Below, one piece after another: positions 9,435-17,925 of a stretch of DNA of 64,000 nucleotides. The notes beneath the pieces were generated by a model. That model saw only the letters and a program-made list of their open reading frames with translations. It was not told the origin of the DNA and made no database searches. Where the stretch lies: assembly GCA_025454525.1 (NCBI GenBank), contig JALOOG010000012.1, forward strand, positions 1-64,000. Reading direction: 5' to 3'. The stretch comes from Anaerolineae bacterium. GTDB taxonomy: Bacteria > Chloroflexota > Anaerolineae > Aggregatilineales > Phototrophicaceae. The position numbers and the translations under genes are program-made. Within the stretch, counting starts at the first letter, position 1. Each line of letters begins with the position of its first letter.

Positions 9435-10361
9435 TCAAAACAAAGGGAGTTGTGCGAGAATAGGTACCGATGAGCGTGCTTTATCTTCAATATAGGCTTG
9501 AATACAAGTGGCCACAAACTCCGCCAATTTCACGGGAACGGCGTTGCCGATCATCTGCTCAAGATCGGTTTTTGTACCAGAAAACTGAAAGGTTTCGGGA
9601 AAAGTTTGCAGATAACTACGTTCGATGGTGGTTAATGGGCGAATGGCAGCACTCATTGGCGCAGAGTCTTGTGGATGTGTTCGATAAGTTGCTGGAATTG
9701 GACGATTCACCCCGCGAATGGTGGGACTTGGTTCATAGATACTAAAGATAGCGCGTCGGGCATAACTTCTTGGGTGTCGATAATAGTGTTCAACGCCGAG
9801 TCGATCACCTAGATAATCAAATACTGTCAGCGGTTGAGGTGCAAAACGTTGTTGATAGTAGGGTTGTAACGTGTTATGACCGCCCCCCAATTCTGCCACT
9901 AAAAAATAACGTTTGCGGTTTTGCGGCACTCCACATAAACTAGCGTTAAGAATCGCCTCGGTCAATCCATAACCACGATCAATCAATAGTTGTTTCGCAG
10001 TTTTAAGGCTTTGGCTTTTGTGTATCAAATCCACATTTTCCATGACAACCCACTCTGGACAGGTATCTATGACCATTTTCGCAAATTGAATCGTAAGATC
10101 GGCACGTCCTTGTTGTTCATCACGTTTTCCGGCACTGGAGTAATCCTGACAAGGTGGGCCACCGATCAGCATATCCGGTGAGTTGGGCAGTCTCGTAACT
10201 TCTCGTAAATCCGTGAGGTGAATCGGATGCTGAAAGTTTTGGCGGTACACCTCTACTGCCGCTCCCCAATGATCGTAAGCTGCGATGAGGTTATATCCCA
10301 CATTTTGGAAGCCTAATGATAGTCCACCACACCCAGCAAATAGATCAATCACACGCATCAT
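9435..10361 (-). CDS. DNA cytosine-C5 methyltransferase (HindV-like, predicted GRCGYC)
   Basis: 308 residues with all diagnostic 5-cytosine methyltransferase blocks: DLFAGCGGLSLGF (motif I, AdoMet), GGPPCQDYS with catalytic C71 (motif IV), MENVD (VI), QNRKRYFLV (VIII) and GNAVPVKLAEF (X). It follows the endonuclease gene by six bases, and AAGGA lies just before the start (10361 or 10358). In Haemophilus the HindV pair has the same gene types side by side, so the recognition GRCGYC is an inference from the neighbour. GATC density (8 in 927 bases) is less than half that of the surrounding genome, suggesting transfer. It appears intact, so it would now act as a solitary methylase. Confidence 0.93.
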   Translation of the reverse strand: MMRVIDLFAGCGGLSLGFQNVGYNLIAAYDHWGAAVEVYRQNFQHPIHLTDLREVTRLPNSPDMLIGGPPCQDYSSAGKRDEQQGRADLTIQFAKMVIDTCPEWVVMENVDLIHKSQSLKTAKQLLIDRGYGLTEAILNASLCGVPQNRKRYFLVAELGGGHNTLQPYYQQRFAPQPLTVFDYLGDRLGVEHYYRHPRSYARRAIFSIYEPSPTIRGVNRPIPATYRTHPQDSAPMSAAIRPLTTIERSYLQTFPETFQFSGTKTDLEQMIGNAVPVKLAEFVATCIQAYIEDKARSSVPILAQLPLF

Positions 10362-10367
10362 GAATCC

Positions 10368-11429
10368 TTATTCAAACAATTCAAGTGAACTAAGGATCGC
10401 CGCATCTAGCCGACGTTCTGGACTTAACAAATGTTGACCGCCCCCTAAAATAATAGATTTAATCGCCGTGCGTTGGATACGCGGAGTCGTTAATTCAGCG
10501 CATTTCATCCATTGATGGGTAATGCGCCCGGGAATAGAAAATGCTTTATCATTTTTGGTTGCATGTGATAATTCATCGATGATTTTGGCATGATTAATTT
10601 GACCGTCTTCAGCATAATCCAATAGCATTTTCATCAACCAAATAATTGAACGTGCTTGACGTGTAATGCGATTCATTTTGTCGCTGACCACATAAAAGAA
10701 CAATTGCGTGAATGCGAAATTACTCCATACAAACAGATCAAAGGCATTTTGGTGTAAAAGAGGTTTTTTGCCTTGTGTTTTCCATATAGGTTACATCAAG
10801 AGAGGGTGTTGTAAATGAGCAGACTCGTTCATAATGTGGGTCAAATTTTTTACCATAACAGGTAAATACGGGAGAATTTCTTCCCCGCTATTCCAATCGT
10901 CGATCTGAAAAGGGGTGGTCATCAATAGCTCTAAAAGAGTCAAGCGTTGATCTTTAAAGGCAAAGGCGATGCTTAAAGCTAAATAGACAATGGTATCTGG
11001 TCGGATCACAATTTCACAACTATACCCGTTGTCATCTAAATGATAGGTAGAATTATCGGGTAAAGCAGTCAACTTAATCTCAAGACCGCGTAAACTAAGC
11101 GATGTAGATCGTTGTAGAGTGACCAGATCGATACAGGGTAAACTCCCGACAATCAATTGTTGATATGGGGTGAAATCACTTTCAAATGCGAAAAATAAAT
11201 CATCATCTAACGGCGGAAGTCCGAACAGGTCACTGACCTTGATTTGAGAATGAATCAGTTTCCCTTCAGAATTTAAAACCAGATAGATCGGATTGATAGA
11301 TTGGCTATACATATAGCAGGCTAATGCTGCTGGAAAAGTGGCATTAAAATTGTTTTTACTCCACCCTTCTTCGGTAGAGAAATCACGATTAGAGTATTGA
11401 AGTCCAAAAAGGGCAGGATTTGTAATCAT
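10368..11429 (-). pseudogene. HindVP-like type II restriction endonuclease, split by one in-frame TAA
   Basis: The first part encodes 212 residues beginning ITNPALFGLQYSNRDF and stops at TAA 10793-10791. The same reading frame then stays open for 140 more codons to a stop at 10368, including LGGGQHLLSPERRLDA near the end. No frame change is needed: 11429 to 10703 is exactly 242 codons. Read through, the protein is 352 residues, about what I recall for HindVP-family enzymes, which start with the same ALFG..(S)NRDF pattern and sit beside a C5 methylase. One nonsense mutation (or a sequencing error) therefore separates it from a full gene. GATC density is low (8 in 1.06 kb), as in the partner methylase. 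Family assignment is from memory of the motif and context. Confidence 0.72.
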
Positions 11430-11663
11430 TGTTTTGGTTTGCTCATCTATAAAGATAAATTAGAAACAGACAACCACTAATGACACCTTAGCCCCCATAA
11501 ACCCGCTTGCTGTACGCAAGACAGGCAAAGCGAATGTATTTATTCTCTCGTTTTTAACGCATCACTCCTGATTTTACCATCCCACTTTATCTCTGCAACT
11601 GAACAAGACTCCCTAAATCGTTTATAATCAATCCGACAGAATCATAGCAAAGATGACGGCGCG
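11430..11663. promoter_or_regulatory. Divergent promoter region between the restriction and TIR genes
   Basis: For the plus strand, TGAACA (11600-11605) and TATAAT (11623-11628) are 17 bases apart, placing a start point near 11635 for the TIR gene at 11664. For the minus strand a weaker TTGTCT/TATAGA pair lies about 15-40 bases before the endonuclease start. No other structure seen. Confidence 0.42.
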
Positions 11664-13226
11664 ATGAAATTATTGATCAGTTATTCCAGTCAAGACAAAA
11701 AATGGGTGTTTGAGTTGGCCGAAGCCCTACGCGCACGGCATGAGGTCTGGTGGGATCGCAAGGTGTTACCCGCGTCGGATTGGTGGGACGCGATCCTCAC
11801 CAATCTCGAAAAAAGTGATTGTATCTTGTATATACTAAGCCCGAAATCGGTGGATTCGATCTATTGTCGGGCGGAGATCGCTTATGCGGTCGCGTTGAAT
11901 AAGCCGATCCTACCGTTGATCCTTGAGCCGTGTGTATATCCTAAGCTATTAGAGGGAAATCGGACGCAATATCACGCGATCGCTGACGGTGAGACGATCA
12001 AAGATGTGTTGTTAGTGATCGCGGAATCATTGGGGGAAATCCGCTATGATCTAGGGGTTGGCAAGCGCTATGCCCCACCCACCACGCCACCTCACCGTCC
12101 CCATGAACCGAAACCCACCGATCATCGCGATGCAGATGAGGTGTTTCAATTGGCCGAAGACGCGGTTGCGGTCGATTTTGAGAAGGCCGAAGCCTTGTTT
12201 CAGGCGGTGATCGCCGCTGATCCCAAGATCTTAGGCGTGGCGGCCAAAAAGCGATTAGAAACCTTGCGATCGGAGCGGGAACGCGGTCAAGCCTATCAAC
12301 GGGTCAAGCGTTTCGCGCAAAATCCCGCCTTGCGAAGCAGCGCGAAAGAGGCATGGCGCGCCTTTCAAGCGGAATATCCGGGCTATGATCCCGACGGTAT
12401 CGCGTTATTGTTAAAAGATCCCGATGAGACTCCGATCCAAAAAGCGATCCGATCGGCTTACGCCTTTAGGGGAAAACGCAACGCGGATTGGACTCCAGTA
12501 GTGATGCAATTTAGCGATTTGAAGATCCCAGAGATGCCGTTTTGCCTCGTGCCGGTCGGATCGTTTGAGATGGGCGATGATCGCCACGATGATCAGAAAA
12601 AGCACCCGCAGACGATCACGCGGCCGTATTGGATCGGGCAGTTTCCCGTGACCAACGCGCAATGGAAGCGAGCGGTGGCGGCCAAAGTGGTGAGTGAGCC
12701 AGCTAAAGGTAATCCGTTGACTTGGTATCAGGATGCGGCGATGCAGGATGCGCCTGTGGTCGGAGTCTCATGGTTTGAAGCGCTGAAGTTCTGCCAGTGG
12801 TTAGGGGCGCGGTTGCCAACCGAACGGGAATGGGAGTACGCCGCACGGGGAATCGAGAGTCTCGTTTACCCGTGGGGAAATGACTGGGAAAACGGGGATA
12901 GGGCGGTTTGGTCGGGGAATAGCGGTGGTAAACCGAACCCAGTGATGGTGAAACCGGAAGGGCGGAGTTGGGTTGATGCTCGGCATCTGAGTGGCAATGT
13001 CTGGGAGTGGTGTAGCACAGTTTATGACGAGTCAAACTACCCTTATCCGTATCAAGAAGATGACGGACGTGAATATTTATCTTATGATAATTATCAGCGC
13101 GTCTTGCGGGGTGGCTCTTGGCTCAACAATGTAGACTACCTCCGCGCTGCGAATCGTTACTGGGACGTTCCGTCGGTCCAGTTCAACTACCTAGGCTTCC
13201 GTTGCGCCCGCTTTCTTGATTCTTGA
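11664..13226 (+). CDS. TIR domain protein fused to a C-type-lectin/FGE-sulfatase-like domain
   Basis: 520 residues. Residues 1-125 are a TIR domain: LLISYSSQDKKW, DRKVLPASDWW, and LSPKSVDSIYCRAEIAYA with Glu71 where TIR NADases carry the catalytic glutamate. Residues about 150-260 are a helical, TPR-like linker. Residues about 290-517 are an FGE-sulfatase/CLec fold (PVGSFEMGDD, VSWFEALKFCQWLGARLPTE, LSGNVWEW, RVLRGGSW, LGFRCAR). The two cysteines of true formylglycine-generating enzymes next to GGS are absent, so this half probably binds ligand rather than oxidising cysteine. GATC is frequent up to about 12660 (27 in 1 kb) and absent from the last 567 bases. It may be a sensor-effector defence or signalling protein. 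No clear Shine-Dalgarno sequence. Confidence 0.85.
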   Translation: MKLLISYSSQDKKWVFELAEALRARHEVWWDRKVLPASDWWDAILTNLEKSDCILYILSPKSVDSIYCRAEIAYAVALNKPILPLILEPCVYPKLLEGNRTQYHAIADGETIKDVLLVIAESLGEIRYDLGVGKRYAPPTTPPHRPHEPKPTDHRDADEVFQLAEDAVAVDFEKAEALFQAVIAADPKILGVAAKKRLETLRSERERGQAYQRVKRFAQNPALRSSAKEAWRAFQAEYPGYDPDGIALLLKDPDETPIQKAIRSAYAFRGKRNADWTPVVMQFSDLKIPEMPFCLVPVGSFEMGDDRHDDQKKHPQTITRPYWIGQFPVTNAQWKRAVAAKVVSEPAKGNPLTWYQDAAMQDAPVVGVSWFEALKFCQWLGARLPTEREWEYAARGIESLVYPWGNDWENGDRAVWSGNSGGKPNPVMVKPEGRSWVDARHLSGNVWEWCSTVYDESNYPYPYQEDDGREYLSYDNYQRVLRGGSWLNNVDYLRAANRYWDVPSVQFNYLGFRCARFLDS

Positions 13227-13489
13227 TTCTCGTCCTTCCGATTCTGTTCTTTTGATTCTGCTCTTTGTTCTTGTTCTTTTGCCAAGCGTTTCGGAGATGC
13301 GAATGGGAGTCCCCCTTTGCCCGCTTGCGGGCCGGAATTGGGTGAGGGAAATCGATAAGATGTGATAATATCGGGGATGATCGGGTGGTTGAGGGGGGGC
13401 AAGATTCACCTTTACGCAAGGGGACGGCAATTCCACCCGTAAGGCTTAGCGCAAATAGGGAAGCGAAGTCATCTCAACCCAGTCACCCA

Positions 13490-13635
13490 TTAATGGAGAC
13501 CCACCTCCTCATCCCACGCAAACCGATTCTCTGCCCCATGCTTGGGAAAGGGCTAGGGTAGAGTTGAATGCAAGAAACTTTCCTGAGATTACTTCTGCGC
13601 TCTCTGTGTCCTCTGTGGTTCAAAGCTTTTAACGG
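13490..13635 (+). repeat. Diverged intergenic direct repeat, copy B
   Basis: Counterpart of 9185-9325, same orientation, 4.3 kb apart. The best conserved part is 13570-13594 (24 of 25 bases identical), preceded by GGGCTAGGGT and followed by a CTCTGTGTCCTCTGTGGTTC-type tail of the sort seen in dispersed intergenic repeats of many bacteria. Confidence 0.65.
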
Positions 13636-13667
13636 AAACTGTTAATGAGACTCAAACTCGTAACCTT

Positions 13668-13696
13668 TGTCACGACTTTTCCGCTCATCTGTGCGA
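13668..13696 (+). repeat. 29-base intergenic element, copy 1
   Basis: Matches 48809-48837 at 27 of 29 positions on the same strand (begins TTTGT, ends CTCATCTGTGC). Flanking sequence is unrelated. It lies 123 bases upstream of rpe. Confidence 0.55.
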
Positions 13697-13818
13697 TCCA
13701 TACCGGATTGATCTACAGGCTGAACCGCTTGCCCTAAGCGATGCACGAGATGCAACGGGCCGCAATCAACGCTATAATCAACGGCGCACAGCCCGATCGA
13801 TGATCTAAGGACAAGCCC

Positions 13819-14481
13819 GTGAATTTCATCAAATTAGCCCCCTCAATTCTTTCAGCCGATTTTACCCGCTTAGGTGAGCAGATCGCCGAATCAGAACGCC
13901 ATGGCGCGGATTGGATTCATGTTGATGTGATGGATGGGCGGTTTGTCCCGAATATCACCATGGGCCCGCTAATCGTCCAAGCAGCCCGACGAGTCACCTC
14001 GCTGCCCTTGGATGTGCATCTGATGATCGTAGAACCCGAACGTCATCTTGAGGCCTTTGCCAAGGCCGGCGCAACCGCGATCAGCGTGCATTATGAGGTA
14101 AGCCCGAATCTGCATCGCACGCTACAGGCGATCCGCGATCTTGGGTGTAAAGCCGGGGTTGCGCTCAATCCACACACCCCCGCGCAAGTGATGGTCGAAA
14201 TTCTAGATATGGTGGATGAGATCGTGGTGATGACCGTCAACCCCGGTTTTGGTGGTCAAACGTTTTTAGCGTCCACCATGCCCAAAATCGCCCGATTGAA
14301 AGCGATGATCCGCGAAACACATCGCTCGATCGATCTGATTGTGGACGGTGGGATCAACCCCGATACCGCGATGACCGTGGTGCAAGCGGGGGCGGATGTA
14401 TTGGTCGCCGGAAGCGCCATTTTTAACGAAGATTTTACGATCGAACAAGGCATCCAGCGGCTTAAGAGCGCATTGGAATGA
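13819..14481 (+). CDS. rpe: Ribulose-phosphate 3-epimerase
   Basis: Interconverts ribulose 5-phosphate and xylulose 5-phosphate in the pentose phosphate pathway. The 220-residue TIM barrel shows all signatures: LAPSILSADF, HVDVMDGRFVPNIT (metal and catalytic Asp/His), LDVHLMI, VMTVNPGFGGQ and LIVDGGI with the second catalytic Asp. The start is GTG 13819, supported by AAGGA nine bases upstream. It is the first gene of a long plus-strand block and is separated from fakA by about 70 bases. Confidence 0.96.
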   Translation: MNFIKLAPSILSADFTRLGEQIAESERHGADWIHVDVMDGRFVPNITMGPLIVQAARRVTSLPLDVHLMIVEPERHLEAFAKAGATAISVHYEVSPNLHRTLQAIRDLGCKAGVALNPHTPAQVMVEILDMVDEIVVMTVNPGFGGQTFLASTMPKIARLKAMIRETHRSIDLIVDGGINPDTAMTVVQAGADVLVAGSAIFNEDFTIEQGIQRLKSALE

Positions 14482-14554
14482 ATAACCAAAGCCCTTCGAG
14501 AGTGTTAAAGAATGTAGCATTTTTATTAAGAAATACAGGTAAGGACTCGTGGGT

Positions 14555-16213
14555 ATGGTAGTCGAGATCAAACGTCAGGTATGTGATGGGCATCTGTTAA
14601 AGTGGTTAATGGCGGCGGGCCTCGCATGGCTAGAAAATCATCGTAAACAGGTCAACGATCTGAATGTGTTTCCTGTGCCGGATGGTGACACAGGGACAAA
14701 TATGACGTTGACCTTACAAAAAGCGTATGAGGCGATCGCTCAAATGGACGAATCGCATTTTGGAGTGGTCAGTGCCGCCGTTGCCCACGGGGCATTACGC
14801 GGCGCACGCGGCAATTCTGGCACGATCCTCTCGCAATTATTCGCGGGATTTGCCGAATCGGTGCGCGGCCATGAATATCTTGATCTGCCTTTACTGGTGA
14901 CTGGGGTACAACGCGGTGTCGAAAAAGCCTATCAAGCGGTGAGTGAACCCGTAGAAGGCACGATCTTGACCGTGGCGCGTGAGGCGATGGAAGCTGTGAC
15001 GGCGTTTGATCCCGCGAGTCGCGATCTCAAGACGGGATTTGAAGTGTTATTGCAAGCGGCGTATGAGTCGCTGCAACGCACGCCGGATCTCTTGCCCCGT
15101 TTGAAACAAGCCGGGGTGGTGGATTCAGGTGGTCAAGGCTTGGTGTATATCTTAGAGGGTATGTCTCGTTTGTTACACGGTGAACCGATCACGATCCGTG
15201 AAACGGCCTTAGCGCAAGCGACTCCCGATGATTGGCAAGAGGCGCTCTTACCTGAAGATGAAGAAGGTTATGGCTACGATGTGCAGTTCTTGATCCATGG
15301 CGAACAATTAGATGTGAACCAAGTTCGGCATGATATTGAGGCGATGGGATGGTCGGCCTTAGTCGTCGGTGATGAAGCGTTGATCAAAGTCCATGTGCAT
15401 GTGCATGATCCCGGCCAACCGTTGAGCTATGCGATCGGGTTAGGGGCGCAAATTGACGATATTGTCGTTGAGAATATGCAGTTGCAATATCAATCGTATG
15501 TGCAGGCCCGCATCGATCGCCATGACGATCAACTGCAAGCGGTGGAAGGGGTGGCGGTGATCGCAGTAGCGAGTGGCGATGGATTGCGTGACTTATTGAA
15601 AAACGAGTTCGGTGTGGCCGCGGTGATCTCAGGCGGTCAAACGATGAACCCTAGCACCGAAGATTTTCTCGCGGTGATCGATCGCTTGTCGAATCATGAG
15701 ATCATCCTGTTACCCAACAACAAAAACATCCAACTCGCTGCGGAACAAGCGGCCGAATTAGCCCGTAATAAACAGGTGCGTGTGATCCCGACCAAAACGA
15801 TCCCGCAAGGCATCGCGGCCTTGATGGAATACGTCAATTTGCGCGATGAACCGATGGAGACGATCTTTGAAGGGATGCGCGAAGGGATGCGGGAAGTCGT
15901 CACTTGTGAGATCACCACCGCGACCCGGGATGCGCTGATCGATGGCGTAGAGGTGCGCGAAGGTCAATACATCGCCTTGATCAATGGACAATTGCGCTTA
16001 GCTGAGTCGGAGCTAACGACGGCGGTCACTCAGGCGCTCCAAAAAGCTGGGGCAGGCGATTATGAGTTGATTACGGTATACTATGGGCAACAGGTCAAAC
16101 CCCAACAGGCGACGAGTTTACAAGCGCACTTAAGTGAGCAGTTCGCTAACCAAGAGATCTTCTTGGTCAATGGGGGACAACCCCTTTACCCGTATTTGAT
16201 CAGTTTGGAATAA
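14555..16213 (+). CDS. fakA: DAK2-domain fatty acid kinase, FakA type (YloV family)
   Basis: About 552 residues. The N-terminal DAK2 kinase domain has NDLNVFPVPDGDTGTNM, whose aspartates bind Mg-ATP, and GARGNSGTILSQ. The middle and C-terminal DegV-like/activator region carries VKVHVHVHDPG and LLPNNKNI. In Staphylococcus, FakA phosphorylates fatty acids held by FakB (DegV) proteins, and here two degV genes follow directly, which supports the assignment. The ATG at 14555 is placed nine bases after AAGGA; the alternative GTG at 14549 is only three bases from it. The acyl-phosphate product would feed phospholipid synthesis. Confidence 0.9.
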   Translation: MVVEIKRQVCDGHLLKWLMAAGLAWLENHRKQVNDLNVFPVPDGDTGTNMTLTLQKAYEAIAQMDESHFGVVSAAVAHGALRGARGNSGTILSQLFAGFAESVRGHEYLDLPLLVTGVQRGVEKAYQAVSEPVEGTILTVAREAMEAVTAFDPASRDLKTGFEVLLQAAYESLQRTPDLLPRLKQAGVVDSGGQGLVYILEGMSRLLHGEPITIRETALAQATPDDWQEALLPEDEEGYGYDVQFLIHGEQLDVNQVRHDIEAMGWSALVVGDEALIKVHVHVHDPGQPLSYAIGLGAQIDDIVVENMQLQYQSYVQARIDRHDDQLQAVEGVAVIAVASGDGLRDLLKNEFGVAAVISGGQTMNPSTEDFLAVIDRLSNHEIILLPNNKNIQLAAEQAAELARNKQVRVIPTKTIPQGIAALMEYVNLRDEPMETIFEGMREGMREVVTCEITTATRDALIDGVEVREGQYIALINGQLRLAESELTTAVTQALQKAGAGDYELITVYYGQQVKPQQATSLQAHLSEQFANQEIFLVNGGQPLYPYLISLE

Positions 16214-17080
16214 ATGCTGAACGTCCATATTGTCACTGACAGTTGCGCGCACTTCGTCGATCCCTATTTTCTCCGCCATTATCCGGTGACGGTCGTCCCG
16301 AATAGGCTAGAAATCGGCGGTAAGGTCTATCAAGAAGGGGTCGATCTGGGAGTAGAAGAGGCGCTACAATTAATGGCTGCACAAGGGACTCCGCCAACGG
16401 TGATTCCCCCAAGCACGGCCGAATATGTCAAAGTGTATAATCGCGCCGCCCGCAACGGTGACGCGATTCTCTCGATTCATGCTTCGCGTGAGCTATACAA
16501 CAGTTGGCATCATGCCCGTGAGGCCGCGCAACAATTCGCCACGCAAGCCCAAATCGCGGTGATCGACTCACAAACGATCTGCACCGCGCAAGGCTTATTG
16601 GTGCGCTTGGCCGCGGAATCGATCGGCAAAGTTGATCAGTTTGATCAACTGGTGCGAAAAGTGCGAGGTGGGGTGGAACGGGTTTATTCGCTGTATTGTG
16701 TAGAGAATCTTACCTATCTGCTCCATCACAAGATCCTCTCACCCGCGCATGGGATCTTAGGCACGATGTTAGGGATCAAACCCTTTTTGACGATCGAAGA
16801 AGGACGCTTGTTACCGATCGAAAAAGTACGCACCCGTATCCAAGCCGTAGAGCGTATGTTTGAATTTATGACCGAATTTGAAGATGTACATGAAACCGTT
16901 TTGATCCAACCGAAATCTGGTCATACTGAGATCATGCGTTTATTAATGGAACGGTTGACACAAGAACTCCCGAATCGACGTGTTTCGACCACAAGTTACA
17001 CCGCATCATTGGCCGCATTGATCGGCACAGATGCTCATGGATTGGTGATCTTAGAAGACGAATTAGACGATGACCTATGA
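16214..17080 (+). CDS. DegV family fatty-acid-binding protein (FakB-like) 1
   Basis: 288 residues. Starts with NVHIVTDSCAHF, the DegV entry motif (usual form xIxTDSxxD). Further family features are PPSTAEYVKVYN, ILSIHASRELYNSWHHA and IAVIDSQTICTAQG. FakB proteins bury a fatty acid and present its carboxylate to FakA. The ATG abuts the fakA stop (TAAATG), and the 3' end overlaps the next degV by four bases, so the three are one operon with coupled translation. Confidence 0.88.
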   Translation: MLNVHIVTDSCAHFVDPYFLRHYPVTVVPNRLEIGGKVYQEGVDLGVEEALQLMAAQGTPPTVIPPSTAEYVKVYNRAARNGDAILSIHASRELYNSWHHAREAAQQFATQAQIAVIDSQTICTAQGLLVRLAAESIGKVDQFDQLVRKVRGGVERVYSLYCVENLTYLLHHKILSPAHGILGTMLGIKPFLTIEEGRLLPIEKVRTRIQAVERMFEFMTEFEDVHETVLIQPKSGHTEIMRLLMERLTQELPNRRVSTTSYTASLAALIGTDAHGLVILEDELDDDL

Positions 17081-17925
17081 AAAAAATACGCTTTGTGACC
17101 GATAGTGTTTGTGACATCCCAAAAGATTTGATCGAAAAATGGGATATTGGCGTTGTTCCCTGTTACGTCAATTATGGTGGCAAAAGTTACGCCGATGACG
17201 GGGTTGAACTGAATCGCGAGGAATATTTTAAACAATTAGCGGATATGCCAGATCATCCGACTACGGCCGCACCTCCACCCGCTTTAGCTGAAGAAGTGTT
17301 AACGAAATGGTTTGAAGGTGCAGATCATTTGATCGTGATCACCACGCCGGCCAAGCTAAGCGGGATCTACAATTCGATGCGTTTAGGTGGGCAAAAGCTC
17401 CCTCAAGATCGCATCACCTTGATCGATAGCGGTCAATTAAGTATGGCGATCGGTTGGCAGGTGTTGATTGGTGCAGAAGTGGCGGCTAAAACCGGCGATC
17501 TGGCACAAACCTTAAACGCGATCCAACGCATTCGCGATCATCAAGCGCTGTATGCAGGCTTATCAACCATGGAATTTTTACGGCGAAGTGGGCGTGTAGG
17601 GTGGGCGGCCGCGGGCATCGGGGCATTGCTTCAGATCAAGCCGATTGTTAAGGTTGGCGGTGGCGAAGTCGTATCAGAAGCGCGTGTCCGCACCTTTAGC
17701 CGGGTGATCGATAAGTTAATCGAATTGGCACATCAACACGCGCCACTGGACAAGTTAGCGGTACTGCATATCAATAATCTTGAAGGCGCGGCGGAATTGC
17801 GCGCCCGTCTGAAAGACATCATGCCAGAAGATACGATCACAACAGGTTGTGGCCCAACCTTGGGGACTCATATTGGCCCCGGCGCGTTGGGATTGGCAAC
17901 CGTGAGTAAAAGTTGGAAAGCCTAA
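17077..17925 (+). CDS. DegV family fatty-acid-binding protein (FakB-like) 2
   Basis: 282 residues with the more canonical DegV pattern: RFVTDSVCDIPKDL, PTTAAPPPALAEEVL, LIVITTPAKLSGIYNS, ITLIDSGQLSMAIGW and GALLQIKPIVKV. It is clearly diverged from the preceding DegV protein, which suggests the pair binds different acyl chains, as reported for FakB1/FakB2 in Staphylococcus. Begins in an ATGA overlap and ends directly at the recG start. Confidence 0.9.
   Translation: MKKIRFVTDSVCDIPKDLIEKWDIGVVPCYVNYGGKSYADDGVELNREEYFKQLADMPDHPTTAAPPPALAEEVLTKWFEGADHLIVITTPAKLSGIYNSMRLGGQKLPQDRITLIDSGQLSMAIGWQVLIGAEVAAKTGDLAQTLNAIQRIRDHQALYAGLSTMEFLRRSGRVGWAAAGIGALLQIKPIVKVGGGEVVSEARVRTFSRVIDKLIELAHQHAPLDKLAVLHINNLEGAAELRARLKDIMPEDTITTGCGPTLGTHIGPGALGLATVSKSWKA

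Larger units (their letters stand above)
13227..13818. other. Long intergenic region, right edge of accessory island
   Basis: 592 bases without a convincing gene. The stretch directly after the TIR gene stop (13220-13290) is a pyrimidine-rich run of TTCTTG/GATTCT units. A short GC-rich hairpin GCCCGC-TT-GCGGGC lies at 13319-13332. Repeat copy B is at 13490-13635 and a 29-base element shared with 48809-48837 is at 13668-13696. A TATAAT at 13773-13778 is a possible -10 box for rpe, but its -35 match is weak. Confidence 0.5.

Noticed and set aside
9470-9745. 91-codon plus-strand ORF within the methylase gene
   Set aside because: Antisense shadow; the methylase frame on the other strand has all conserved blocks.
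13098-13332. Complete diversity-generating retroelement
   Set aside because: The lectin-like C-terminus and downstream hairpin invite it, but no reverse transcriptase, template repeat or accessory gene is in the window. Kept only as a hypothesis in the findings.
13183-13436. Three overlapping minus-strand ORFs of 71-81 codons after the TIR gene
   Set aside because: Low-complexity translations in three different frames of a pyrimidine-rich spacer; no ribosome site or conserved pattern.
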